DNA of 64,000 bases, from contig NC_134035.1 in assembly GCF_964204645.1 (NCBI RefSeq), forward strand, positions 248,001 to 312,000. The letters are read 5' to 3'. Below the pieces are notes generated by a model, which did not search any database, had not been told where the DNA came from, and saw only the letters and a program-made list of their open reading frames with translations. This document shows, piece after piece, positions 24,298 to 35,593 of this stretch. The stretch comes from Tubulanus polymorphus (Eukaryota; Nemertea; Palaeonemertea; Tubulaniformes; Tubulanidae). A program made the position numbers and the translations under genes. Every line of letters begins with the position of its first letter. The first letter of the stretch is position 1.

Positions 24298-27200
24298 ATG
24301 TTGGACCTTCCATATTTGATGCACTTTTTGCACATTCATCGGCCAAAGTTCAAGTTTATCAAGTTGACGATAAGGGTAAGTTTATACAGAGAAACTAGAC
24401 AGATAGAGTAGAGAGAGGAGAGAGAGGTGTTTATCAGTTTGTGACCCACACATCACACACTCATCAGCTGTTAGTACTGATCATATAGAAAAAAACAACT
24501 CTAGAAAACTGTAGTTTATCATTTACCAATGAGAGGTGTCTGACTGTATACAGCGAGAGGCCTCTGTGGGCAGCTGAACCGATGATCACTAACCGTGTAG
24601 AATAGATTGGATTAGCACCTGTAAAACTGGTTATTGTTGATTCATCGATGGATTATTGAGAGAGATTGAGATTCGATCAGAATCTGGATACATATCCATC
24701 GACTATTAGACTATATCAGTGTATCTCTGGATGAATCGGTTAGTGTTGTTAGGATTCATGGATTATTCACTATGAGCATCTTAATCAGCAGCAGTAGCAG
24801 CAGCAGCAGCAGCCGCAGTGTGTAAACTAGAGTTTTCTCTGCCATTATTCTGTGAGTTAGAGTAACTGTGTAAAAGTTTTACAACTCCAGATGTTACTTG
24901 CACTCACCTTATGAGAGATATAAAAATTCTATCTTTGATTTCTCATATTCTGGGGTCAGTTGCTGCTCAATGCCGTAGTAAATACTCTACAGGACTATAG
25001 ATTTAGAACATTGAAAATGAATCTCGCAACTGCGGTACCGGGCCCTGGGCCCAGTTTCACAAAATAGTTTAACTCTAATTTTTGGTGTAATTGCCATTGG
25101 TTACGTCATGTTTTCAATGAGGACAACAATTCAAACTTAACCGTTTTAGGCTTAAACTTTTTCGTGAAACTGGGCCCTGGTATTAGTCTGGCTGTTAAGT
25201 CTTTTGAGCAACTAACCCAGGCCCCAGTTCCATAGTTCTGGGTTGAGTTAAGATAGGTTTGTTGTTTAACCGATGTACTGATGAACTGAGTCCAGTAGAA
25301 CTAACGCAGACTGCTGCTCCATTCTCATAGTACACTAACAGGATGTATCACTCGGTTTATAGGTCGCAGTTTTATAACATTGAAACTTTTCTGGAAAAAA
25401 ATCAAAGAACTATTCTGAAACCACTTGAACATTCGTTAAAAACTCTAGGTCTGGTTCATCGTGTCAGACTCTTAGATAGATAAGACTAAACCGAGCTTAT
25501 TTTCATCCAGTTGTACAGATAAGATGAAACCGGACCCAGTAGAGTTGGCTATTTACACATGTCATTGGTTTCTTTGTAGAAATATGAGTCAGTTTGATGG
25601 ATTTGAAATATATCCGTAAAATTGACTCACAGCAGCGTGGTGCTGTCGCTGTCTGATTGACCTACTCACTGAATACAGGGACAGCGTGGTGCTGTCGCTG
25701 TCTGATTGACCTACTCACTGAATACAGGGACAGCGTGGTGCTGTCGCTGTCTGATTGACCAACTCACTGAATACAGGGACAGCGTGGTGCTGTCGCTGTC
25801 TGATTGATCAACTCACTGAATACAGGGACAGCGTGGTGCTGTCGCTGTCTGATTGACCAACTCACTGAATACAGGGACAGCGTGGTGCTGTCGCTGTCTG
25901 ATTGATCAACTCACTGAATACAGGGACAGCGTGGTGCTGTCGCTGTCTGATTGACCAACTCATTGAATACAGGGACAGCGTGGTGCTGTCGCTGTCTGAT
26001 TGACCAACTCACTGAATACAGGGACAGCGTGGTGCTGTCGCTGTCTGATTGACCAACTCACTGAAAACTAGCCTTTTTAATTCTTCTTTTCTTTTGTCTT
26101 GTTATTTTTATAGGAACTTGAACAGTGTATTCGTGATAAAGACAGTTTAGTGACACCAGATATTTGCGCACGTATTTTACGTTATGTAATTCCCGATTCC
26201 AATATTCAGTAAGTAACAACCTCGAGTTCTCAGTAACAGTCTAAGAGTTCCTCGGAGGATCGCACCAGTTCTCATATCTATTTGACTTGGTTTGAGAGGT
26301 CATCGGGTGACCTCGTTAAGTCAGTTTTGCCTGATAGATGTTTTTAAACTTTAAATTAAAGGACCAGAATGAACTAGCTCAGTTGAATTAAAACATTGAT
26401 TTTTAATCCATTTTACATCGATACAGCGTAAAATGGATTAATAATCAGTCCTTTCTGGTTCGTAAAAGACATCAGGTATATACAACTACTGGAACTGACT
26501 GAGCTGGGTTACACGATGTTATCTGAAGCTTAGTTGAAATAGACATAAATGAATCTGTTGTAATCTGTGTATTAGATAAAATATAACAGTAATTCAATTA
26601 ATAGTATTATATATTCGAATGTAATACCGAACTGATTCAATATGAATTTCAATTTTTCCAGACATTAATTATATCTCTGAGTATCAGATCTTCGGTGTCA
26701 TTATTTATTCAACTGTTAATATAAACTGAATTAGTTCCGTATTCGCTGAGCAATTACAGCTGTATACAGAGGTCCGTCCGTAGAAATCTCATCAAAGATA
26801 ATCATTTCATATTTTGTTGTTGTTGCAGAATAACGAATTTCGAGTCGCATCTGACAAAGTTATTGAGCGAGAAACGTAAAGATTTGAATCCCCTAGCAAC
26901 GAAATCTTTTATTGAACTAACTGCTGAAGAGAAGGTGAGGTTGCTAATGGTTATGATACCCGCGGGATCCATCCCGGGGCTCTTTAACTAGTCCTATCAG
27001 ATCCCGGGGCTCTTTAACTAGTCCTATCGGAGCCCGGGGCTCTTTAACTAGTCCTATCGGAGCCCGCGGGTTCTTTAACTAGTCCTATCGGATCCCGGGG
27101 CTCTTTAACTAGTCCTATCAGATCCCGGGGCTCTTTAACTAGTCCTATCAGATCCCGGGGCTCTTTAACTAGTCCTATCGGAGCCCGGGGCTCTTTAACT

Positions 27201-30200
27201 AGTCCTATCGGAGCCCGCGGGTTCTTTAACTAGCCCTATCGGATCCCGGGCCTCTTTAACTAGTCCTATCGGATCCCGGGCCTCTTTAACTAGTCCTATC
27301 GGATCCCGGGCCTCTTTAACTAGTCCTATCGGATCCCGGGCCTCTTTAACTAGTCCTATCGGATCCCGGGCCTCTTTAACTAGTCCTGGGTCCCGCGGGT
27401 TCTTCCCTGATGATATTGTTCAATGTGAGCTGAGAGACACTGTCAACAGCCTCTTCCTACACTGTCAACAGCCTCTTCAACTGTGATTTAACTCCAGTGT
27501 ATTGTGTAGAGATACACCTGTGCCTAGTTCCACAATGAGATACTGGCACTGCTACTGTGGCAAGTGAGGATTCCAGTTTGTGATTAGTAAATCAATGTTC
27601 AGTGAAATCTATACCATACACTGAGTGTGAAAGTCAATCTTATATCTATTCGATGATTTGTTTGATAATATTTCGGATTCAGCAGCCTAAAAATCAAGTT
27701 CAAATTTCATCGAAAATTAACTAATTTTCATTACATTAATGCAGTGAATGATTGCGCCATCTGGTGAGTGCCGTTACCCGACTGGACGGAGGCGGCATTT
27801 GTCTGGATGAAGTTTATATGTTAGTTTGTGTTTTATTATAGGTTGATATATTGAAATGGTTAATAGAGTATACTTACGATGAGAAAGATGAAGATTTGGT
27901 TGATTCCGTTAATGACACGTGTCCCGCCACTGATGACATGGTTTGTATATACAAAATCCCCTCTCAAAAAACTTCTCCATTCCGCTAGATACCACTGATT
28001 TCGGACACATACTTAAAAGCCTATGATGAAAGGCGAGGATGGAGTCTCGATGATCTGATATTATTCATGCTGTGTATTTATATTTTTCAGCGAGCGATCA
28101 ATGCCGGACAGGACGCTGCAGGAAATACTTACTGGTATTTTGATGGTAAGAGTTACTGTGAATTTGTGCAAATCGACTGGAAATTTTCCATTTCTTCACA
28201 AGCTTGAACTAATGCAGGCCATGGAACTGGAAATGTACAAACACGGGGCTGAGGCGAAGGGTCGAGATAGTACCCAATTCTCCATATGCATATAATGTTT
28301 GTGAACATTGGATGGAGATGATTGAAAAATGCCACATTCATCACTATAAACTGGTTGTCTAGATATAAATTCTGACTGCAACAAATCCTTGGTTTGATCA
28401 CCATTAACAAACACTCGCATGTCTATATTATAAAATAATATAGAACTCCAAAATTGTCAGAATTGTTTCCCTTCCTTCAGCTAATATTTGATTCGACGTT
28501 TTGGTTATATCCTAAAAGTCATCATCATCATAAATACTTTTTACCCATCATCCAGCAGATTGGAGGGATATTATCGTCACCTTCGTCCATCCGGGCGAGC
28601 GGGCGGGCGGGCGGGCCAGTGGTAGGACGTCTAAGAGAATACTGCTCCTATCAAACAGTATTGTATCCATATCTAGTTTTACATCGAGCCTTGGTTTAGT
28701 AAATCTGGTTCGAGTACTCAGTAATGTAGGGATATTTTATCTTGCACAGATTTGAGATTATACAAAGAGATCGCCAGTAAGAAACTGATCACTCGTAAGG
28801 AATGGGAATGTTGTTGCGTAACGTTGAAAGATTGGATCGATTTGTTGGGTAAATATCGCGCGGTGACGAACGCCCAGGAACGAGAACTATTCGAATTCTT
28901 AAACAACGAAATTTTCCCCATCATTCAAGTGCAATTGCAGGTAAGTTCAGTATCGGGCTGAGCAGAGTTTAGATTAAAAAATCAACTCCTGAATTGAAGT
29001 GATGAATAAGTTTAATAAAACTCGTGAATCCGTTTAGGAGGAAATCAAAGCTGCCAACTGTTCCTGATTCCTGAAGTCTTACTGTTGATTACTGATTAAT
29101 TTGAACAGAAATATGAAAGATGTTACTGAGGGTCTTAGTGTTGATTACTGATTAATTTGAACAGAAATATGAAAGATGTTACTGAGGGTCTTAGTGTTGA
29201 TTACTGATTAATGTGAACATTTTCTTTCTTTTTTCAATGAAATGTAAGTGAAAAAATTCAATTAGTTACTAACGTTGGCAGCCCTGGTTTATCCTTTTTT
29301 GAAACAGGACCCTGAGTTTTAGAGGTTAACCCTTCTCTGGATCTGGTGTTTCTCAACTTGCAATTATTTTCTATTTTACAGAAAATCGAGAAAGGTGAAT
29401 TTCTGTCACCTGTGAATCAGGATTTAGACAATGCTGTGATTTTACAAAAAGAACTCTCCGATTCAAACAATACCGGATTATCATTGTTATTATCGGATAA
29501 AGTTGCCACGACGACATCGACAACCGGAGCGACAGCGGGGAGTGATATGGTGCTGAAATCGGAACCGGGACTCGAGACAGTTAACGGTGGTTCAAAGGAG
29601 AATGATACAGGTGGCGCTAGTGGTATTCTGAATGACGAAATTGGTGCTAATATTATCAATATTAAACATGAAGGTAAAATGACTAAAACACTTTTTGTAG
29701 TTTTACATTTATAAGATATTTTGCAGTTTTGGGTTTGTAGGTTTCAGTGTGGGGTTTGTAGTGGGGAGAGGGAGACCAAGAGTGGGAGGAAAGTAAGGGA
29801 GAGACTGGCAGGGTACGGAGTGGAGTGGAAGGAAAAGGGATTTGTATCTAATAGTGATTATTTCTGGTTTTGTTTTTAAGGTGATATCAAACAAGAGATA
29901 AAGTCTGAGTTAGACGGTCAGCAGACGGATATGACTGGTTTTAATGGAACTATGAGCGGTGAGTTTTAGGAACTGATTTGTCTCCTCGTTGAGGAAATCA
30001 CAGTGGACCCTCCTTTATACAAAGGAACATCGTTGATACAGTGGAACCTCAATAATACAAACCTCGTGGGCATACGTGAAATTTTAATTTGTGTAACTTT
30101 TCAGGTGATAAAGATAAAACACATATAAGCGGACAGATAGGAATAGGGACGACCCCTAATCAACGTTGTTCTCAGCAGGCGGAGAATTCAAGCCATTTCA

Positions 30201-33200
30201 TGCAGCAGCACAGTCAGATATTCGTATTCTCGACTGCGTTAGCGAATAAAGCGGCTGATTCTATACTGAGACGTCAGTGTAAATCTCTCATACAATATCA
30301 CCTCGATCAACCGCAAACAAAGGCTTTCTTACAGGTAAATAAATATTGCCATTTCATCAATGTTTGAAATTTGTAAATATGGGCGTACTCTTTTATGACC
30401 TCCGAAGTCTCCATCCGAAATCTCCGGTTGGCTCCACACAAAATCCGAATCACACCACCTCAACAGAAAGGAGGTTTCGGAGACTCCACAATGCCACGTG
30501 ACCAATTAGAGAGTACGATTGGAGGCAGACGGATTCTCCAATCTGATAAAAGAGTTCGCCCTATGAATTTAATCACGCTCACTGTCATCGCCTAAGTTTG
30601 ACTCTTAAGTTACTTCATTTCAACGGATATTTACTGAGAAGTTGGCCTTGTGAAAACTTTAAACTTAAAAATTTTGTGTTTCAATGAATACATGATGCCA
30701 CAGCCACTCAGAGACTATTCCTGCAATATTTCACGCGATTGATGGCATTACAATGTTGTACAGAATACTGTACATTGGGTCTCAGCAGTGTTAGATGTGC
30801 TTCCTGTGAATGTGAACTCATTTCTAGAATTGTACCGAGGGCCGTAGAGGCTATAGCCAATCTCTTAGACTTTTCGACTGAAGTAACGTCTGTAGAACTG
30901 GATCCTGGTGCTTGTATTACCTGCCTAAATGTAGTACATTCTAATTACTCAAACTTTATACCAATTGTCACAAAGTGTGAACTATTTCTATCTTTCTCTC
31001 GAGATGACAGAAAAAATATTCATTTCATTACAGAAAAACCCGATGAATGTGAAAATGAACCAATTTAACCAACACCAACAGAGATCTCAGGGTTTCGCGA
31101 CGATGTACAGCGGTAACATGCAGAAACCAACCGGTCCTCCGGGTCAGGGACAATTTAGACCCAGTATGGATTCAAACAATACGGTCGCGCAGTGGGTCGA
31201 TCAACAAAACATGAACTTACAACAAGCGGGAATAAACCCGATGGGCGGAGGAGGTCCCGGACCTTATAACGGCCCGCCGACACAGCATAATCAAGGATTT
31301 CCGCAACAAAGTCCGAACGTTAATATGGGAACCTGGCAACAGCAACAGAACGCGATGATGCATCCGATGATGCAACACGGGAATCCCGGGTTTAATCCGA
31401 ATAACGCTTGCCTACCGATGGGTGTTAGTCCGCATAATCTATCTCATACTAAAGTTCCTAATGAGAATCTTACGCCGGAACAATTACAACGAAGAGAAGA
31501 ACACCTAGCGAGTCTACGCAAAATACAACAGATGTTGTTTCCCGAACAGGCCGGAGGTGACGGTCAGCCGATGAATGTACCGATGGGTAGCCCCGGAGGA
31601 GGTATGCCCGGTATGCCTCCCGGCGCTATGCAACACAATCCCAACATGCAGATGCACATGCTGCAGCATAAAATGATGGGTCAACGCGGTATGAGTCCGA
31701 ACTATATGGGCCCCGGTGGTCCGCAAGGTCCGCCTGGTCCGCGAATGATGGGTCCATCCCCTCACGGTATGATGTCCCCTCAGCCGATATCTCAAGCCGA
31801 TTTACAGAATATGACGCCGAATCAACGCGAGTGGTACCGGTTACAGTGCGAGTACTACGACGAAAAACGCCGTCAACAGCATCAACAAATGAACGCGATG
31901 CGCATGCAAGGACCGGGTCCGGGCCCGACGGGGCAGGGTCCGGGGCACGGCCCGCCGCCCTCGTACTCGTATTCGTTAGCCCAGAAACGTCACGTGATGC
32001 CCGGTCAGTTGCCATCGCCGACGTCACCGGGTTTTAACGGTCCGATTCCTTCTCCACATTTACAGCCATCACCGAATCCACCTGAACTGATGCAGCAGTA
32101 TCCCGCACCTCCAACATCTGGCGGCCAGAAACGACCTGCTGAGAACTATATCGGTCCTGGTGGTGGTCCGGGTGGTGGTGGTGCTAATGTAGGGGGCAAT
32201 GGTTACGATCCTATGATGAACCTTAACAATATGGGTCAATTTGGCAGCAATGATCCAAATTTAATGCAACAGCAGCAACGTGGTCAGCCTGGATTACAAG
32301 GGCCAGGAGGTCAGCCTGGATTACACGGTCCGAGTGGTCAACTAGGATTACATGGTCCAGGTGGTCAGCCAGGAATACACGGGCCAGGTGGTCAGCCGGG
32401 AATACACGGGCCAGGCGGTCAACCAGGAATACACGGGCCAGGCGGTCAGCAAGGACTTCATGGCCCAGGTGGTCAGTCTGGTTTACATGGTCCAGGTGGC
32501 CAGCCAGGATTGCCAGGCCCAGGTGGTCAGCCAGGATTACCGGGCCCAGGTGGTCAACCAGGATTACAGGGCCCAGGTGGTCAACCTGGTTTACATGGTC
32601 CAGGCGTCCAGCCAGGATTACCGGGCCCAGGTGGTCAGCCAGGATTACCGGGTCCAGGTGGTCAGCCAGGATTACCTGGCCCAGGCAGTCAGCCAGGGTT
32701 CCATGGCCCAGGTGGTCAGCCAGGGTTCCATGGCCCAGATGGTCAGCCAGGATTACACGGCCCAGGTGGACAACCAGGATTACATGGCCCAGGTGGACAA
32801 CCAGGATTACAAGGCCCAGGTGGACAACCAGGATTACACGGCCCAGGTGGTCAGCCAGGATTACACGGCTCAGGTGGTCAGCCAGGATTACACGGCCCAG
32901 GGGGTGATGTTTTTATTCAGAAAGCGCAAAGTCCAGAACAATTTCTCGATTCGTCGTCAGGTGGGGCCGCTAAACCTCCGCCTAGTTACGGGCAGGCGAC
33001 AAAACGACGAAAAGTGGATAACGGACAAATGGACGATATTTATAAACAATTACAACCGACACCTTCCCCTCAACAGATAAACTATTTAACTCAGTTCGAG
33101 GGCCAGGAATTAACGATTACTAAACAAGCAAATTTAGCATATCATGACAACCAGGGGGCGCTGGGGGCGGCTAATGATTCGAGTCTTCCATCACAGAAAA

Positions 33201-35593
33201 CTACATCGTCGCAACCGGGCACCCCGGCAACGCCTCAACAACACAACAATAACAACAACAATACCGTTACCACGCCGACTTCAACGATCAATCAGAGTCC
33301 GATAGGACAGCAATCGACCAATCAGATGCCGCCGAGTCCGTTCTCACCGGGTATCGTACAACAGAGAGGACTGTCAACCGTGGCAACCGGCGCTAACGCT
33401 TCGAATAATAGTAAAAACACGGGCGCAGCGAGACCGCAGCCGAGTCCGATGTCTCACAGCGGCCAGATGGCGTCACCTCACACGCCGAACCCGGTACCTT
33501 CTCGTACTACGCAGCAACCCGGTACTCCGCTTACAACAATACCCGTTAAATCACCGTTATCGACTCATAGTCAAAAATCAATATCGAGTCCGTTACCGAT
33601 CAGTCAGAAACGACTGAGTACCGACTCTAACGCGACTACGACGAGTCAATCAAATCAGATCATCGTTAATTCTCCTTCCGTCGGCGCCACTCAACGATTA
33701 ACTCACTTCGATCCGCCGTCGTTAACAACGACGACCAGTTCGACTAACGCGTGTGTGTCCAACAGTAAACCGGCTACTCCGACTACGGGCAAGAGCGCCA
33801 CCATGTCGAATATAACATCGGCGAGTCTCGCTAATCTCGCGAAGGGCGTCGAACATCTGTCGAATCAGATGCAACAGAACATGCTACAAGGCGGTCCGTT
33901 TCATAACATACAAATACAGAGTCAAGTGTCCGATTCTAAAAATAACGGTTCACCGCAAACATCGTCGCAACATAGCATCCATCAACAATCACCGCAAGCA
34001 GCGCCGACTAGTGTCGCTCCGCATAGTAATAATAGTAATAATTCGAATCAACCTCCGAGTGTTAATAATACGTTCGTTAACGCGACAATGTCGATTCAAC
34101 AACTCAACATTCAAAGTGTCAATAACCCGGCAATGGGCGGGGCTAATATGCAAATACAACAGGCGAGTATGGAACAACAACAACAACAGCAACAACAGAC
34201 AGGTGGCGCTGTGAATATACCGGGTGGTATGTCCGGACAGATGATGAATCAGTCCATGAGCGGACAGACGATGCAACAGCACAGTCTGCAGAACTGTAAT
34301 ATACCACCACCAGGTGGCGCTCCTCGGATACATAATCAATCGCATCCTAACATGCCTCCCGGTATGCAAAATATGAATATACCTCCGGGAATGCACAGCC
34401 AACCGGGCATGGGTCCCGGTGGTGCGGGAATCAGTCCCGCCATGTCGATGAATCAACCCGGAATGAACCATTCGATGTCGATGTCCCAGAGTCAAACAAT
34501 GGGTAATAATTCGGCTGCAATGTTTCAAAATCAACAGCAGCAACAGCAAGCAGCTGCAGCTGCGCAGTTTCAGCACCAGCAACAACAACAGCAACACGGA
34601 CCGCTTCCATCGATGGCGTCAATGGCTTCGAGTATGCAGCAGCAGCAGCAGCAGCAGCAGACGACAGTATCGAGTTCTAGTTCTAATTCAGCCGCTGCAT
34701 CAACCTCTCGTACGTCTGGTAGTGTTAAACCTATCACTAACGCTAACGTTCAAATACAAGCTAAAGCACCGAATACGATACAATATTTACCGGCGAATCC
34801 ACCAGTTTCACAACCAACGCGATTCCCGCCTAAATTACCCGATTTCGCCGACATCAATCGATATCCGGCTCCGTTAGAAGGTAAAATGGCCGCTGCGCGC
34901 ATGCAGTACTTCCCGCCGAATAACGACATGCCCCAAGGCCCCGGTCCAGGTATGGGTAATATGGGCCCGCACATGTCCATGTCTTCGCCCGATCAAGTGA
35001 TGAGTCCTCAACAGCAGATGATGATGAGTCAAGGACACCAGCCTCGTTCTCAAATGTATCCCGGTAACATGCAGCCGGGGATTCCCCCGCACGGGATGTA
35101 CGACAACATGCATAATATGCCGACGCAACATTACGGTAACCATGGTAATGCGGGAATGATGCCGCAAGGTCCGTGCGGACATCCTCACGGGCAACATATG
35201 ATGGGCGGCCCGGGGGATTACCCCCCGCACGGTGGACAAATGGACGCTTTAATGAATTCTCAATCGCCGACCATGATGGGTGGGCCGGGACACGGGCCTC
35301 CTATGGGGCACAGTCAAAATCCTCATGGGCACATGATGCACGGACAGCATATGCAGCAGATGCAGGCCCAACAGATGTCGATGCAGGGCCCGGGTATGGG
35401 TATGCACCACGGTCACGGCGGTATGGGCGCACCGGTTGACGGTCAGGGCTATCTACGACCACCGCCTCAGCAGAATTACAGCATGCAGTATCAACAGTTT
35501 CAACAACAGCTTTACTCGCAGGGCCGACCGAGACATCCGGGTATGGGTAACATGGGCATGAATCAGAATCCTCAATTCCCGGGTATGATGTAG
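24298..35593 (+). CDS. BCL9: Candidate CECR2-like N-domain / BCL9 (Legless) chimeric Wnt co-activator, complete
   Basis: BCL9/Legless bridges beta-catenin and Pygopus in nuclear Wnt transcription complexes. Coding exons: 24298-24375 (acceptor at 24275), 26114-26208, 26829-26934, 27842-27940, 28091-28145, 28750-28940, 29382-29673, 29881-29958, 30105-30334, 31034-35593. They sum to 5784 nt (1927 aa plus stop) and every junction phase matches. Residues 1-210 match the CECR2 N-terminus (LPYLMHF, RELEQCI, VDILKWLIEYTYDE, AGNTYWYFDDLRLYKE, NAQERELFEFLNNEIFP). Residues ~369-400 are HD1 (QIFVFSTALANKAADSILRR). Residues ~554-579 are HD2 (LTPEQLQRREEHLASLRKIQ). MTPNQREWYRLQCEYYDEKR at ~668 and LPDFADINRYP with MQYFPP at ~1676-1707 are further BCL9-family blocks. 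NLS-like KRRKV lies at ~1065. The rest is Pro/Gly/Met/Gln-rich with poly-Q runs. BCL9 identity is firm; joining the CECR2 part rests on splice phase only, and two adjacent genes remain possible. Confidence 0.85.
24376..25630. other. Intron with foldback elements
   Basis: No exon seen. It holds a CAG-rich run (24787-24818), a divergent foldback at about 24952-25048, a family 3 MITE at 25046-25178 and a half-copy of family 1/2 near 25217-25290. Confidence 0.5.
25046..25178. mobile_element. MITE family 3
   Basis: Inverted ends TGGGCCCAGTTTCACAAAA and the complement (TTCGTGAAACTGGGCCC) enclose a ~90-bp interior with GTTTAAC / TTAAAC motifs. A related, decayed element lies at about 52141-52230. 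Confidence 0.65.
25633..26066. repeat. 49-bp minisatellite, 9 copies
   Basis: Units ACAGCGTGGTGCTGTCGCTG and on to AATACAGGG; CAGCG-tgg-tgctg pairing gives each unit hairpin potential. It ends 47 bp before the acceptor of the exon at 26114. Confidence 0.95.
26970..27400. repeat. 30-bp minisatellite, ~14 copies
   Basis: Units GATCCCGGGGCTCTTTAACT plus AGTCCTATCG; the left half has GGGGCTC, the right half GGGCCTC, so two subfamilies meet in the middle. Starts 35 bp after the donor at 26935. Confidence 0.95.
28146..28749. other. Intron between exons 5 and 6 of the CECR2-BCL9 gene
   Basis: No exon seen. The only notable feature is a short (GGGC)n run at about 28593-28615. Overlapping frames on both strands are not credible. 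Confidence 0.5.
29076..29218. repeat. 56-bp direct repeat, 2.5 copies
   Basis: Near-identical units starting GTCTTA(C/G)TGTTGATTACTG within the intron 28941-29381; nothing else stands out in that intron. Confidence 0.9.
30215..30310 (+). other. BCL9: BCL9 homology domain 1 (Pygopus PHD-binding)
   Basis: Reads QIFVFSTALANKAADSILRR followed by QCKSLIQYHLDQ. Vertebrate BCL9 has a very similar FSTEMANKAAEAVLKGQ helix. This 32-residue helical hairpin binds the PHD finger of Pygopus. The Phe-Ser-Thr and Ala-Asn-Lys-Ala core is intact. Confidence 0.92.
30381..30562. mobile_element. MITE in BCL9 intron
   Basis: Inverted ends GGGCGTACTCTTTTAT and the complement of ATAAAAGAGTTCGCCC, interior with paired CTCCGAAGTCTCC / GGAGACTCC and CTCCAATC motifs. 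The 66-codon frame across it is not a gene. Confidence 0.65.
31469..31546 (+). other. BCL9: BCL9 homology domain 2 (beta-catenin-binding helix)
   Basis: Encodes LTPEQLQRREEHLASLRKIQ then QMLFPE, matching the vertebrate helix LSQEQLEHRERSLQTLRDIQ. This amphipathic helix docks on the first armadillo repeats of beta-catenin; the R, L and I contact positions are conserved. Confidence 0.93.
32282..32902 (+). repeat. BCL9: Coding 27-bp minisatellite: collagen-like Gly-X-Y tract in BCL9
   Basis: Twenty-three units of nine residues, consensus GQPGLHGPG, residues ~825-1031. Glycine is at every third position through 69 triplets except two breaks (V in unit 13, S in unit 16). Leu/Ile/Phe and His/Pro/Gln vary at fixed sites. 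The +1 frame is also open across it, as expected for a period divisible by three. Confidence 0.95.

Larger units (their letters stand above)
24298..28940 (+). other. CECR2-type N-terminal (DDT/WHIM-like) module, six exons
   Basis: This part encodes about 208 residues. In CECR2 the equivalent region precedes the bromodomain and is linked to the ISWI ATPase SNF2L/SNF2H. Visible matches in order are LDLPYLMHF with RELEQCI, FIELTAEEKVDILKWLIEY, the hallmark NAGQDAAGNTYWYFDDLRLYKE (quoted as AGNTYWYFD and LRLYKE), and ECCCVTLKDW followed by QERELFEFLNNEIFP. That last block aligns with CECR2 TEEEW and ERQLYKLLSEDFLPE from memory. No bromodomain is found anywhere in the window, so either it was lost or this locus is not the orthologue of CECR2. 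Confidence 0.75.

Noticed and set aside
31514-35439. Several 60-240-codon frames on both strands inside the BCL9 last exon
   Set aside because: Shadows of the real frame, kept open by GC content and the 27-bp coding repeat.
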